64,000 bases of DNA. Origin: Vespula vulgaris (lineage: Eukaryota; Arthropoda; Insecta; Hymenoptera; Vespidae). The notes below the pieces were generated by a model. That model was not told the origin of the DNA, did not search any database, and saw nothing but the letters and a program-made list of their open reading frames with translations. The stretch covers positions 469,501 to 533,500 of the forward strand of contig NC_066610.1 in NCBI RefSeq assembly GCF_905475345.1. Reading direction: 5' to 3'. Position numbers and translations under genes: made by a program. Below are positions 48,790-62,495 of this stretch, piece by piece; within the stretch, counting starts at the first letter, position 1, and every line of letters starts with the position of its first letter.

Positions 48790-51700
48790 ATGTGTTAATT
48801 ATTTCTATATAATTATATGACGTTTTACCTTATCAATCGATAATGTCGTAGTACAAGTTTCTTCATACCCTCATGATAATTTTTAGAATAATTTAATTCT
48901 GTCTTAACCTTACAGGACAATATGGCGAACTGTGCTATTACTTGAATTGACAAGTTGACGAACATGCAATCGAATCCTACATAACCAAATAAAATACTTG
49001 GTATGTACATTATTTGACAAGTACAGATCAGAGCGTAAATCCTGACATCCTTTATATCCACATCTAATGTTCTGTACGGGAACTGATAACCCATAGAATT
49101 GTTTTCTTTCGCTGTGAAGTAGAAAAAGTAGAAAGAAACAGATAAGTTTTTTAGAAAAAGAATCAATATTGTGGATTACTTATAAATAATCTGTCAATTC
49201 AAAATTAGATAATCAACCTGATACAATTTTTTTTTATTTTCTAATCAATTGCGCTGTTGCCATCTCTATTGTAATTTTTCATGTTTTCTATCATAAGAAT
49301 ATGCACGCTTTTATGAATAATATGATTCGTAATAAACTTAAAACCACTAATTTTTAGAGATATTTCATTCTTTTTAAAATATTCCATAGATCCAAACAAA
49401 TGGTAATCTAATGACGTAATATCGAATCAGTACGGTGAATTCAATAAAATTTCCTAACAAAGTTGGTTTATTATTATCTTCTTCGGTTGTTTTTTGGTTC
49501 ACGCATTCAGCTATTAGCATCTTCCATGATGCGTTTATTATTGACGAGTTCCAGCTGTTTTTTTCAAAAATTCATTATGCAACCGATTTAATTGTTGACA
49601 ATAATCATGAACAGTAACTGGTTACAACTCAAAATAATTTATGCTGGTTTGTTAAAATTAAATGTTCGATAGTACTTTTTTCAACGTCAGATCACGCTTA
49701 GATATGGATACAGCTGCTTGATTCGAAGAAAGTCATTGATTGATGATATTTCTAGTTGCTGTTGGGAAACATTTTTTATCGATAGTAAAAATTTTGCTAA
49801 AAAATGGATCATCTCGTTGCCTAATCAATTACGATCTGTGAATTCATCTTCATTGATATTCTTTCGTATCCAACAATTAACGCGAAACACAAATATCCTG
49901 ACTAGATATTTCTCCAATTTCACGAATGTGTTTTTACATTGTCAACTATGTCATTCCGACTGTGTTAGCTGTTTTTCGCACTGTCTATCTTGGATATGAC
50001 TGAAGCCGTCATTTTAAAACATTATTATCGAATTCTATAGGTAATTCCATTTTGGTAATATTTTCATGAAGTGAAAAAGATCCCAATTCGAATTTTCTGA
50101 ATCTATCTTGAAACTTATTGATTTTCCAAAACTTATTCATATCACTAATTTATTATTGCTTTAATTTCTAATAATTGCGTTAAATCCCGATCGAAAATGA
50201 AACAATGAGTAATGACTTATGTATTCTTTTGAAAATCAGTAGGAAGAAATTCATTTACTTATTAAAAGCATTAAAAATAATTGCAGACATTACATGCTTA
50301 TGCGTGTATATATGAAAATGTGCATGTGTGGGTGGGTACATCTATTGGTTCAATATTAAGTGATGAAATAAATAAATAAATATAAAATAATCGTCCGATA
50401 ACATATCATGGCAAATATATAATGGAATTAATATAAAATATATAAAAGTATATTGTTGTTTGTGAAAGAAAAGAAACGAAAAGAATTTTAAATTACCAAT
50501 TTGGATTCCAAAGGATAGTCCATTCGTGTAATACAATATATCAGACAGCGTCATTGAACAGACTGTTACTACAATAAATCGTGGAGGTAACTTAGTATAG
50601 TTTAGGAACGTCATTTTCTCCTCTTTGGTTTCATATTTCTCAGTCAATGAATATTCTTTGATTTCCGTGAATAATTTACTCAATGCTTCTCTGTTCACTC
50701 TAATGATTATTATTTTCATAAGTGTCATCGTTAGAGGAATATTTTCTGCTACGTACGATAAGACGTCGTCCATAGTTTTTGGAGAGAGAAACATTTGTGC
50801 ATATGCTAGAGAACAATGAAGGAAAAGGTATGTGAAGAAGAAGAAAAATATCGGATCATAATTCTTCAATGGCCAAATTCCCACGCATTTTAGAAGCCTT
50901 GAGCTCCAGTTGAATGACCTCCGGACGTTGGCAATTCCTAATTCCTGTAATAAAAAAATCGAATTGGTTAAATTGGTAAACTGATTTTCGATTAAATATT
51001 TTATTATATTTATCTAAATGCTTATCTAAATGCATCTTATTTCTATTAATGTAATACATATCTCTGTATGCGTGTGTGTGTGTGTTTATATAACATATTG
51101 ATATATTCAGTTGAATAATTATATAAGTATATTTACTGTCTTATATCTTATATGAAATGTATAATTATATATATCTTGCTATATATTCACATGTAATATG
51201 CATGTATGTACATACATACATGCATATGTATATATATATAAAACATAATGATATATGTGTATATATAGATTATTATTATACATAATTTAATAAACATATT
51301 TATACGTACATTGAAATTAATTTATGTACGTATCAGTTGAAAATTTTTTTGTTATCACTGCATCATTCAACAATATATATATGTATATGTGTGTGTGTTG
51401 AGTGTAAATATATATTCTATTAATAATATATTTAAATATATAGGAAATTAATTATAAATACATAATTAATATTCCTATTCTTATGAAATATTAAAATATT
51501 ATAATAACTTTAATATTCAAGATCAATATTTTATTATGTAAATATTTAATAATAATGTTAAAATATTACAAAGAAAAATTATTCAAATTGATATTATAAA
51601 TCATATACATACAATCGTTGTTATATTGAAAATATAACGTTACAGAATTTTGCATTTCCTGAGATGATCATATTTAGGAAAAATTGTTCAGGCGAAATTT

Positions 51701-52641
51701 GTCCAAAAATAAAAAAGACATGTAATGGCATTCATTGTTTTCTTTTTATTGAAAGGTTTTAAGGTTCTTTTAAGCTGAAATTAATTTTTTCTGAATACGT
51801 AACATTTTTTATAATAATAACTTATTTGTTTAAAAAAAAGAACCGAGACGAATCAAATAAATTTTCTATGAAATATATTTTTTATTAAAAAAGAAAGTTG
51901 ATATCGAGTTTGAGAATTAAAATTTTCCACTAAATAAAAAACTATAAATATTTAAATATTTTTTCTATTGAAATAATATAACCCTAGTTGAAATAATTCT
52001 TCTCAAAAATGAAGTGTTTCAGAAATAAAAATATATGAATGCAAAATATATCGTCCGATAAAAATTTCATACGATTAAATGCTCCGAATAAAATGTATAC
52101 AATTATTTAATTTCATCGGTTTATATTTTTCATTACATTCACGTGCAAATATTAATATAAAAAATTATTTCATTTAAAACTTTCATTCATGGAATCAAAT
52201 AATTTTTTTCGATAAAAAATCAGACGTCGGAGATAGATATCTTGACGATATAATTGTAACGTCAAAAAAGAAAAAAGAAAAAGAAACCAAGCGAAACGCC
52301 ACAGAATTATTCACGATGTATAAAAACGTAAAGAATAAAAGAACTAATAATAACTGTACATGTATTAATGCTATTGCATAACGACAAAAATAAGCATAAG
52401 AAATAAAAATTAATTCGGAAATAAAATATTACGAAAATATCTACAGTTGAAGAAAAAAGTATAATAATTTGATTGAACAAAAATAATTTCCGATCAATAT
52501 ATAGGATTTCAAGGGAACTTTTAATCATCGAATACAAGATCACTATATTAGACACGATATTCGTTCAATGATTAGAAAAAAATAGGAAAGGAAAAAATCA
52601 GACTTTGCTCTTTATCTTACTTCAATACTATCTCTTCCCAT
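46008..52641 (-). CDS. Odorant receptor gene G, complete
   Basis: Complete 7tm_6 odorant receptor of 389 residues. Exons: 52621-52641, 50497-50944, 48829-49111, 48134-48233, 46399-46509, 46165-46320, 46008-46058. Starts MGRDSIE then ELGIANVRRSFNWSS. Exon 2 carries NYDPIFFFFFTYLFLHC and, near its end, YTNGLSFGIQIG. Exon 3 is one codon shorter than in A and C-F (TLDVDIKDVRIYAL), a deletion shared with H. Exon 5 is GQEMEDSLTTIMFILYIFG; exon 6 begins STNFGNAIYNYEWYNL; the end is IVKTSMGYLSVLRTFL. H is the closest copy. An in-frame ATG exists 66 codons upstream at 52839 and the frame between is open; I prefer 52641 because upstream frames are not conserved at equal length in the other genes. Confidence 0.92.
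47091..48046. repeat. Homogenised intron 4 tract, G copy
   Basis: About 950 bp almost identical to 55682-56632 in gene H, with only a few substitutions and small indels. Confidence 0.85.
49230..50200 (-). mobile_element. Mariner relic in intron 2 of gene G
   Basis: Collinear with the relic in D: C-terminal end near 49240-49420, N-terminal end near 50060-50200. Heavily decayed, same orientation and position. Confidence 0.65.
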
Positions 52642-52879
52642 TTTATTTCTTCGAAGGTTCGCGAGAGACTGAAGATATAACCATCGAGAGTCCTCCCTGG
52701 TAAACTCTGTTTGAAAAAAGGTTATCAGCGTGAAAGGGGTTGATTGAATAGCAAATCTCAAACGGAAACAATATTCAGAAGCAACTTGACCCTCAACCCT
52801 TTCTAACAACCAGTTCAATCGATTCCTTGTTACGATCATCGATTATGTAGAATGGAAAGATTGGGAAGTAGCAGGATTA

Positions 52880-53880
52880 GAATATGCATAAAAAATCAAC
52901 TTCTACCATTTCGATTCTTCTTATAGAACATCCCCTTGTCTTACAACCCTCTTGAAAAACTTGTAGAATTCTATCCAAATTAAGGGTCTTTAAAAAGTTT
53001 CTCCCTTCTTTTTTTTCTTCTACCTTCAGGAAAGGGGGTGACCATAGTCGTAAAAGAAAAAATAATACTTTATTCTCCGTTATACTCATCCTTCTGCGCT
53101 CGGACATAGTTTCAAGCTTTTCTGTTTCCAGGCAATGTAAAAAAGTTTCTACCCCTCCACTTTCTTTCCTTCCATCGTCATTCCCTTCTTCTTCATCCAG
53201 TTCTGCGCAATACGACAGACGGAAGACATCGATTGTGCCTAAATTAATGGTGTTAGTTAAAAAAAATTCTTTTTCTCTCTGAAATAAGAATTCATAAGTA
53301 CTCTATGAAATTAGATGCCTTTACCGTTGTTCTTTATTATAGAGGGTGTCGCGTTAAAGGATGATGAATATAGAACTTTAGAACTTGCATGACATTTGGA
53401 TAAGAATGAAAATTTTTTTCTTCTTTGTTTACCAATTCGATTGTACAACATTTATTCCCTTCATTTTTAAATTACTGTCATCTATAAACATTTCATTAAT
53501 CTTTTGCTTTTGCTAAATTTTATTTTTGTTAGTTTCTTTCAATAATAACATATTTCTATTTACGCATCACTAGCGTTCTGTGTATTTGGACTATCTTTTT
53601 AATTATTCTTTGCATTTTTTTCTAGAACATTAACGGTCTGTTTTTATTATATTTTTTACACAGACATCGATGTTCTCATTTATTGGCATGGAAATATATT
53701 TTTTTATTCCTTTTGCTGAGTAACAGTTGTTTTCACTTTTTCATTCGTTTTTCTAACGAAATATTATACTTCAATGAAGGTTTTTATTTATTAGTTTACT
53801 TAATGTTAACTTTATGTAAAATAATAGATGGTCGTTAGCGCAATTCAATGTACAAATTATTAAAAGCTATTAACTATTTA
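52880..53880. repeat. Homogenised upstream tract, G copy
   Basis: Partner of 44226-45240 upstream of F. Confidence 0.75.
52883..52900 (-). promoter_or_regulatory. Conserved upstream motif of gene G
   Basis: TATGCATAAAAAATCAAC, 242 bp upstream of the ATG. The first 14 bases equal the copies upstream of A and C. Confidence 0.35.
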
Positions 53881-54627
53881 TAAATTTTCTAGATATGTAA
53901 ATGCAAACAATCATTTGAAGGAGACAGTCAAATAATTAATCTTGAATATTCATTAATCAAGTAGAATTAATATTTTTATAATAATTTCAAAGAGATAGCT
54001 GGAAGTAAATACATACAGTTGCAATATCTAGAAAAATATGACCGATATTTACATAATATCTGTTATTTCTGAGAAAGTTTGTTTGTTATTCATGTGAATA
54101 AAAAAAAAAGAAGAATGTTTAACTCAATTCTAATTTTATTGTCATATATATATGTCATTTGTTAAAAGACAATAATAATAAAGGAATGGACTCAGACGTG
54201 TTGTTAGCTTCGAAATAACTGATTCATTATGTTTGGATATCCGTATTAAAAATAATAATAATTTTTCTGGGAAAAGAAGTATAATACATCAGTGAAATGC
54301 TCTTACATAACATATTTTTTAAAACTATATGGCTACATACGTATTTATTTGCATTTCTCTAACAAATTCTGTTTTTTTATTATTAATACCATCTTTACAA
54401 TATATGACAATAATTTTTAATAATTTTGTAAACATTTAATATTTAATGCTATCATTATATATGAAAAAAAAACTGAGTTTTGATAAAATGTCTTCAAATT
54501 CTATTAACATTTTCTATAGTGTTGACAAGTCAAAGTTGTATAGACAAAACATTCATATTCCTACAAAGGAATATTACTTAAAAAAAAGGAACTAGTCATT
54601 AGTTAATTCCTTTCTCAATTGTCACTT

Positions 54628-57600
54628 TCATAAAAATGTACGAATTACCGATAAATATCCCATCGAAGTTTTGACAATCTGCAAATATTCAAAGATAAAT
54701 AATTTTACTAATAAAATAACAATTGTATTGTTATAGCAAGGGACAAAATTTAAATATAGAAAAAATAATTCAAGATATACTTACGCCTGTAAAGATGCTT
54801 AAGGACAGGATGGAAAATTTTCCAGACGTTAGATATTGTGGCTTTTTCGTTCGCATGATGCACAGAAGAAAAAATTTTGAATCCGTTGCCGATAAGTTGT
54901 ACCATTCGTAATTATAAATGGCGTTACCAAAATTGGTACTCTAATCGAATAAAACGAATGACATTAATCAGGTAATTGATATTTCAATGGTACAAACAAT
55001 TATTAAAGTTTTTACTTCTTGAATGAAACATTCGCCGATAAAACAATAAATAAAAAGTGTGCTTATCACGGCAGTGACGTACAAAAGATACACAATCGTT
55101 GTTATAAAATTCTCCATTTCTTGACCCTAATAGAGAAAAAATTAAAACTGTCGATTAGGTATTAAGGACGTACATTTAAATTAAGGACGTACATAACATT
55201 TTTGAATAAAGTAAGAAATCTATATGTTATTTACATTGTTTAGATACAGATAGTTATGATACCATAAAAAATGGCGGAGTTAATAATAATAATGTAGTTA
55301 TCTCGTAAAATATTCTCAAATAGAAGTACATTTAATTCTCGTTTCCAATAGTTTTTTTATTTTATCAAAATTCCACAGTAATAATATGCGCACATATACA
55401 TGTACAATTTACTAGTACTACACAAGAATTAATAACAATCGTCGCATACGGTTACAGTAAAACAAAGTATTAAACTCATCTAGAAGTTTATAAGAATTCC
55501 GTCGGTAAAGTAGATATGGATGCAATGACAATTCACTCGATCAAAGTTTTATTCTTACAGCTCCAGAAATAAGCTTCTTATACATCATTAACGTTTATGC
55601 AGTTCAAGATTATGATGAGTTTGATATTAAGTGTTAAAGATTAATTAAGACACTTTTTACTATGAATATGACGTTTTACAAAAAAAAACGTTTTGAAGAC
55701 AAAAGAAATCAACGAGGATCCAAGTAAAGATATTTTATTGCTACGTCGACTATTCTGATTTACGGAAGATACGAATGAAAATTTAAATCACCTTTAGTCG
55801 AGATTTTGGTTCATAAATCTATTAACTACAAATTCAAGCTGACAAATATCCCATTGGACATCGCTACTTATCTATTTAATAAAGGAATGTCATGAATATT
55901 CAAAATAATGCAATAGTTCGGTATCAAAATTGATCCGTTGATTCATTAGTTTGTTATACAAAACGAATATGGCCAAACTTAGCAAACAAAACGCTGCAAG
56001 GGAGGCTTATTTTATAAACAGAAACATTAATATCAATTAAATTTTCTTTCGTTCCTTATATGCTTCTGGAATTGATAATTAATTACGAGTACACAAAGAT
56101 AATTTTTATCCGTTTGTGAATGTAATAGGGAATTGCAGATATATATTTTTTTCGTAAGAGTTACTTCGAAAGCTTTGAAATATGTATTTAAATTTCATGA
56201 GAAATACTGGTTTGATATTATTTGATCATTATCTGCTTTGAATTGAAGATTTCTTGTCAACTCGATTTCTTTCTTTTTGAACGGAAACTGAATAACATTT
56301 TGCGAAAGTAGTAAAAAGTAAATCTAGATTTCCGTCATTTTATAGAAAAATATTATTTAAAACATTCTGCTTAACATCAGCTCATTTTACCCTTATATTT
56401 TCAAAATAAATCGTTTTCCGTTTATTTCTTTTGATCATTGTAGATGTAATAATGTAGGTGTAACGAATTTTCGAACATAATAACGCCCATATGTATTTCT
56501 CCGCCATTTTATGCTACTTTTAGAGAGAAAAATTATCATTCTAATCTGTGAAGTGAGTCCTTTCACAGCAAGAAAAGTTTAGTTCAATAAATTAGATTAA
56601 TAAAAAATAAATAAGAAGTAATTTGAATCGGAAAAATGTCTTTTTTTCACTGCTGAGTTATGTACATCCTTAGAAAGAAAGAAAAGAGAAACATATTTTT
56701 CGCTTATATATATTATTTGTACCATAAGTACATAGTAGCCACAAATACAGATATGAAGAGTGGTACCCAAAAGTTGTTGCATAATGGGGATATTAAAGTT
56801 ATCTTCCAATTCTTCCGTCAATCTGAAATATTATATTTTATATAGAAATACGAAATAAGATATTACGATTGAATTCATTATTATTGTTTATTTTTCCATT
56901 ATTGAAAAAATAATAATGAATTATATAATAATTTAAAAATAATAAATATACAAATGATAAATTAATAATAAAGGAAGTAAATTCTTTTATCAAGAGATAC
57001 GAATAAGCAATAATTTCTTAATCATATATTACACAATGGTTTTTCGTAAAAATGATTTTTCGATGTAGTGTTTCAAAATACAATAATTTAAATATATATA
57101 TATATTAATTGTTTTTATATAATTGGATAACATTTTACCTTATCAATCGATAATGTCGTAGTACAAGCTTCTTCATACCCTCATGATAATTTTTAGAATA
57201 ATTTAATTCTGTCTTAACCTTATAGGACAATATGGCGAACTGTGCTATTACTTGAATGGACAAGTTGACGAACATACAGTCGAATCCTACATAACCGAAC
57301 AGAATACTAGCTATGTATGTTATTTGATAAACACAAATCAGAGCGTAAATCCTGATATCCCTTATATCCATATCTAATGTTCTGTACGGTAACTGATAAC
57401 CCATGGAATTGTTTTCTTTCACTGTGAAGTAGAAAAAATAGAAAAAAACAGACAATTTTTTTAGAAAAAGAATCAATATTGTGGATTACTTATAAATAAT
57501 CTGTCAATTCAAAATTAGATAATCAACCTGATACAATTTTTTTTTATTTTCTAATCAATTGCGCTGTTGCCATCTCTATTGTAATTTTTCACGTTTTCTT

Positions 57601-59443
57601 TCATAAAAATATGCACGCTGTGATGAAAAATATGATCCGTAATAAACTTAAAAACCACTAATTTTTAGACATTTTATTGTTTATAAAAGATTCCATAGAT
57701 CTGACCAAATGGTAATCTAATAACGTAATGTTAAATCAATACGATGAATTCGGAAAAACTTTCTAGCAAAATTGGTTTATCATTATCATCTTCGGTTGTT
57801 TTCTACGGTCTCAGCCATTAGCATGTTCTATGATGCGTTTATTATTGTTAGCTGTTTTATCAAAAATTCATTATGCAATCGTTTCAATTGTTGACGATAA
57901 TCATGAAGGCAATTAATTATGGCAACTCAAAATGAATTTTGCCGGTGCATTACAATCAAATACACGATAACACCTTATTCAACGGCAGATCACAATTAGA
58001 TGTGGGTCAGTTGTTTCTTGTACTGGCTATCATGAACGTGATTGAAGCGGTCATTTTAAAACATTATTATCGAATTCCGTAGGTTGCCCACTTTGATTAT
58101 TTTTACATGAAATGAAAATAGTCCCAATTTCAATTTTTTGAACCGACGTTGAAACTTATTGATCTTCGAAACTTATTCGTATTAGTAATTTATTGTTGCT
58201 TTAATATCTAATAGTTGCTTTAAATCCCGATCGAAAATGAAACAACATGTAATTACTTATGTATTCTTTTAAAAATCAATAGGACGGATTAATTTACTTA
58301 TTAAAAATATTAAAAATAATTGCGGACTATTACATGCTTATGCGTGTATATATGAAAATGTGTATATGTAGGTGGGTACATTTATTGATTCAATAATAAG
58401 TAATGAAATAAATAAATAAATAAATATAAAGTAATCGTTCGATTACGCATGATGACAAATTATAAAGAAATTAATATAAAATATGTAAAAGTATATTGAT
58501 ATTTGTAAAAGAAAAGAAACGAGAAGAATTTTAAATTACCAATTTGGATTCCAAAGAATAATCCATTCGTGTAATACAATATATCGGACATCGTCATAGA
58601 ACAAACTGTTATTGCAATAAATCGTGGCGGTAATTTAGTATAGTTTAGGAATGTCATTTTCTCCTCTTTGGTTTCATATTTCTCAGTTAATGAATACTCC
58701 TTGATTTCCGTGAATAATTTACTCAATGCTTTTCTGTTCACTCTGATGATCATTACTTTCGTAAGTGTCATCGTTAGAGGAATATTTTCTGCTATGTTCG
58801 ATAAGACGTCGTCTATAGTTTTTGGAGAGAGAAACATTTGTGCATATGCTAGAGAACAATGAAGGAAAAGATATGTGAAGTAGAAGAGAAATATCGGATC
58901 GTAGTTCTTTAATGGCCAAATTCCCATGCATTTTAAAAGACTTGAGCTCCAATTGAATGACCTTCGGACGTTGGCAATTCCTAGTTCCTATAATAAAAAA
59001 ATTGAGTTTATTATATCGCTAATGAATTTTAGATTAATTGTTCTATTATGTTTTTAAATACATTTTATTATTATTAATCTAATTATATGTGTATATATAT
59101 ATGTGTGTAAATATGTATGTATGTATGTAAATGAAATATGATATCGTATTAATATATCAGATGAATAATTATGCATGTGTTTATTTACAGTCGTATATCA
59201 TATTGGGAATGTATAATTATAAATACCTCGCAATATATGTACGTCTAATATACATGTATATGTATATAGAATGTATATATGTGTGTGTGTGTATAATATA
59301 TATATATATATAAATAGATTATTATATACATAATTTAATTTACATATTTATATTTATATAGAACGTAATTTATTGTAATTTATACATATACATATCATAT
59401 GAAAAGTTTTTTTGTTATCACTGAATCAAATACACGCACACAC

Positions 59444-59497
<54 letters not shown>

Positions 59498-60534
59498 CAA
59501 ATAAAAATTATTCGAATTGATATTAGAAATCTTATATATAATCTTATACAATTTTTGGAAAATATTGTATTATAAATTTATCTTCTAAGATCATCATATT
59601 AGGGAAAAATTGTTCAGACGAAATGGGTCCGAAAATAAAAAGGACATATAATGGCATTTATTGTTTTCTTTTTATTGAAATGTTTTAAGGTTTATTCAAG
59701 CTTAACTTAATTTGTTCTAAACACGCAACATTCTTTATAATAGTAACTTATTCGTTCAAAGAAAAATACAAAACGAAACAAAACTTTCCACTAAATAAAA
59801 AACGATAAATATCCTAATATTTTCCCTATTGAAATAAAATAACTCTAGTAGAAACAATTTTTCTCAAAAATGAAATGTTTGAAAGTCAGAAATAAAAATA
59901 TGTGACGGCACGATATTTCGTCCGATAAAAATTTCGTACGATTGTTCTCCGAATAAAATGTATGCAATTATCTAATCTTATCGGTTCATATTTTTCATTA
60001 CATCCACTCGCGAATGTTAATATAAAAATTTATTCCATTTAAAAATTTCATTCATGAAATCAAATTTTTCTATCAAAAATTAAACGTCGAAGACAAACAT
60101 ATTGAGGATATAACTGTAAGCTTAAAAAAAAAGGAAGACAAGCGAATCACCTTAAAGTAGTCTGCTATGTATAAGAACGAGAAGAATAACGAAACTAGTA
60201 ATAAAGTCACTATAAACATTATTTTGCATAATAAATAAAATTTCATGACAAAATATATATCAAAAGCATCACCAAAAAAATATAATACATAGAAGAAATA
60301 AAAGTAAATTCGAAAATAATATTCCACTAAAATAATTTTCAGTAGAAATATAAGTGGAATACTTTGATCAACGAAAAATCATTTCCGTTCAATAAATAGG
60401 ATATCAACGGCACTTATCAGCGTCGTATACACGATCATTGTGTATTAAACACGAGATTTTCTCTACGATTAAAAAAAAAATAAAAAAATAAAAGAAAAAA
60501 GAATCAATCTTACTACTATGCTATCTCTTCCCAT
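54628..60534 (-). CDS. Odorant receptor gene H, complete
   Basis: Complete 7tm_6 odorant receptor of 389 residues. Exons: 60514-60534, 58540-58987, 57139-57421, 56723-56822, 55016-55126, 54785-54940, 54628-54678. Exon 1 reads MGRDSIV; the last codon is GTA where other copies have GAA or GAG, and the donor still follows directly. Exon 2 starts ELGIANVRRSFNWSS and has NYDPIFLFYFTYLFLHC. Exon 3 shares the one-codon deletion with G. Exon 4 is LTEELEDNFNIPIMQQLLG then HICICGYYVLM; exon 5 GQEMENFITTIVYLLYVTA; exon 6 ends LTSGKFSILSLSIFTG; the end is IVKTSMGYLSVIRTFL. By eye about 88 percent identical to G over most of exon 2. Intron 4 is nearly identical to that of G over about 950 bp. No inactivating change seen. 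Confidence 0.92.
55682..56632. repeat. Homogenised intron 4 tract, H copy
   Basis: Partner of 47091-48046 in gene G. Confidence 0.85.
57550..58260 (-). mobile_element. Mariner relic in intron 2 of gene H
   Basis: Shortened relative to G by loss of part of the middle; both ends still align with the relics of G and D. Same position and orientation. Confidence 0.62.
59447..59495. repeat. (TA)n microsatellite, intron 1 of H
   Basis: Long alternating TA run; shorter TG and TA runs lie nearby at 59087-59105 and 59275-59310. Confidence 0.88.
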
Positions 60535-62495
60535 TTTATCCCTTCGAAGGTTCACAAGAGACTGACGGCAGAACGATCTAGCATCTTCCGTGGTAAACTC
60601 CGTTTGGAAAAGAGATATACGCGTACAAGTGCTGTGCTGCATAGTTAATCTGAAATGTATGAAAAAATATTCAGAAACAACTTGTCCCTCAACCCCTTTC
60701 TAACAACGAGTTCTACCGATTCGTTGTTGCGATCATCGATTATGTAGAATGGGAAGGTTGGGTGGTTGCAGGATTGGAATACGCATAAAAAGTATACTTC
60801 TACTGTTTCGATTCTTCTTATAGCACATCCCCTTGTCTTATAACCCTCTTGTAAAACTTGTAGAACTTTATCCGGTCTTTGAAATGTTTCTCCCTTCTTT
60901 TTTTCTTCTTTTTTTAGGAAAAAGGGTAGCCATAGTTCTAGAAGGAAAAATAACATCTCACCCTATAATATACTCACCCTTCTTCGTTCGGACATAGTTC
61001 GAAGTTTATCAGTTTCCCTGCAATATAAAGATGTTTCCACCTACCAACCCCATTCGTTCTATCGTCCTTCCATTCTCTTGTTCTTTGTTTTCAGTTGTAC
61101 GAAATAGGACGAATGAAAAATATTGATTGTATATGAATTAAAGGTAATAGTTGAAAGAAAAAAATTGTTTTTCTCACGGAAATAAGAATTAGTAAGTACT
61201 TTATGGAATTAAATGCCTTTACCGTTCTTCTTCATTATAGAGGGTGTCATGTTAAAGAATGATGGATATAGAACGTGCATGACATTTGGGAAAGAAAGAA
61301 GTTTTTTTTTCTTCTTTAGTTATCAATTCGATTACACAACTTTTCTTTTCTTTATTTTTATTATTAGATATAATTACTATCATCTATAGACATTTCACTA
61401 AACTTTTCTTTTTCTTAAATTTTATTTTTATTAATTTTTCACAATAATTATGTATCTTGTTATCTATTAACGTTCTACGTATTATCAAATATTTTTAATT
61501 TTTCTTTTCTTTTCTTTGTAATTCATTAACAGTTTTTATTTATTACATTTTTTACACAAGCTTCGACATCCTCATTTATCAACATACAAATATATTTTTT
61601 TATATCTTTTTCTGAGTAGAACTTGTTTTCACTTTTCCTTTCATTTTTGTAACGAAAGATTATATTTCATTGACTGTTTTTATTTATCACTTACTTAGTG
61701 TTAATTTAATGCTTAAGTTATTAAAAGCTATTGATTATTTATAAATTTTGCAGATAGTGAATAGAAACAGTTTGAAGGAGACAGTCAAATAATCAATTCT
61801 GAATATTGACTAATCAAATACAATTAATATTTCTATAATAATATCAAACAAATAGCAGGTAATGAATAGGCAGTATCTATAGTATCTAATTCAGTTACAA
61901 TATCTAGCTAAATATAAACGATATTTACATCATATCTATGATTCATCGGAATGTTTGTTCAATTTTTATGTAAACAACAAAACAGAAAAATTTTTGTCAA
62001 TACCGATTTTGTTATTGCATATATACATAATTTATTGAAACACAATAATAACAAAAAGAATGGGCTCAGATGTGTTTTTAACTTCCAAACAATTGATTCC
62101 TTATGTTTGATATTCATATTAATAATAATAATAATTTTTCTTGGAACAGACATATATGGACGACATGATCTTACCTAATATATTTTTTAAAATTATATGG
62201 CTATATATGTATTTATTTAAATTTCTTACTAAATTCTTTTTTTATTATTAATATCATCTCAATATATGTCAATAATTTTTGATAATTTTATAAACGTTTA
62301 ATACTTGATGCTAATAATGTTTATGAAGAAAGAAACTGATACTTTTGGTAAAATATCTTGAAATTTTATTAATATGTTTTATAGCATTAACATAAATCAA
62401 AGATGTATAAACAAAATGTTTGTATTCTTACGAAGGAATATTATTAAAAAAAAAAAGAACTGTCCTGTACTTAATTCCTTTCTCAATTGTCCTTT
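60535..62495. other. Intergenic DNA between H and I
   Basis: No gene seen. 60535-61300 is the H 5' flank, 61300-61720 the T-rich upstream block, and 61720-62495 the 3' flank of remnant I, alignable with the flanks of G and H. A frame at 60645-60956 on the minus strand is in a frame not kept in sister units. Confidence 0.55.
60780..60797 (-). promoter_or_regulatory. Conserved upstream motif of gene H
   Basis: TACGCATAAAAAGTATAC, a slightly diverged copy 246 bp upstream of the ATG. Confidence 0.3.

Larger units (their letters stand above)
52642..54627. other. Intergenic DNA between G and H
   Basis: No gene seen. 52642-52880 is the G 5' flank, 52880-53880 the tract nearly identical to the F upstream region, and 53880-54627 the 3' flank of H, resembling that of G. 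Confidence 0.55.
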
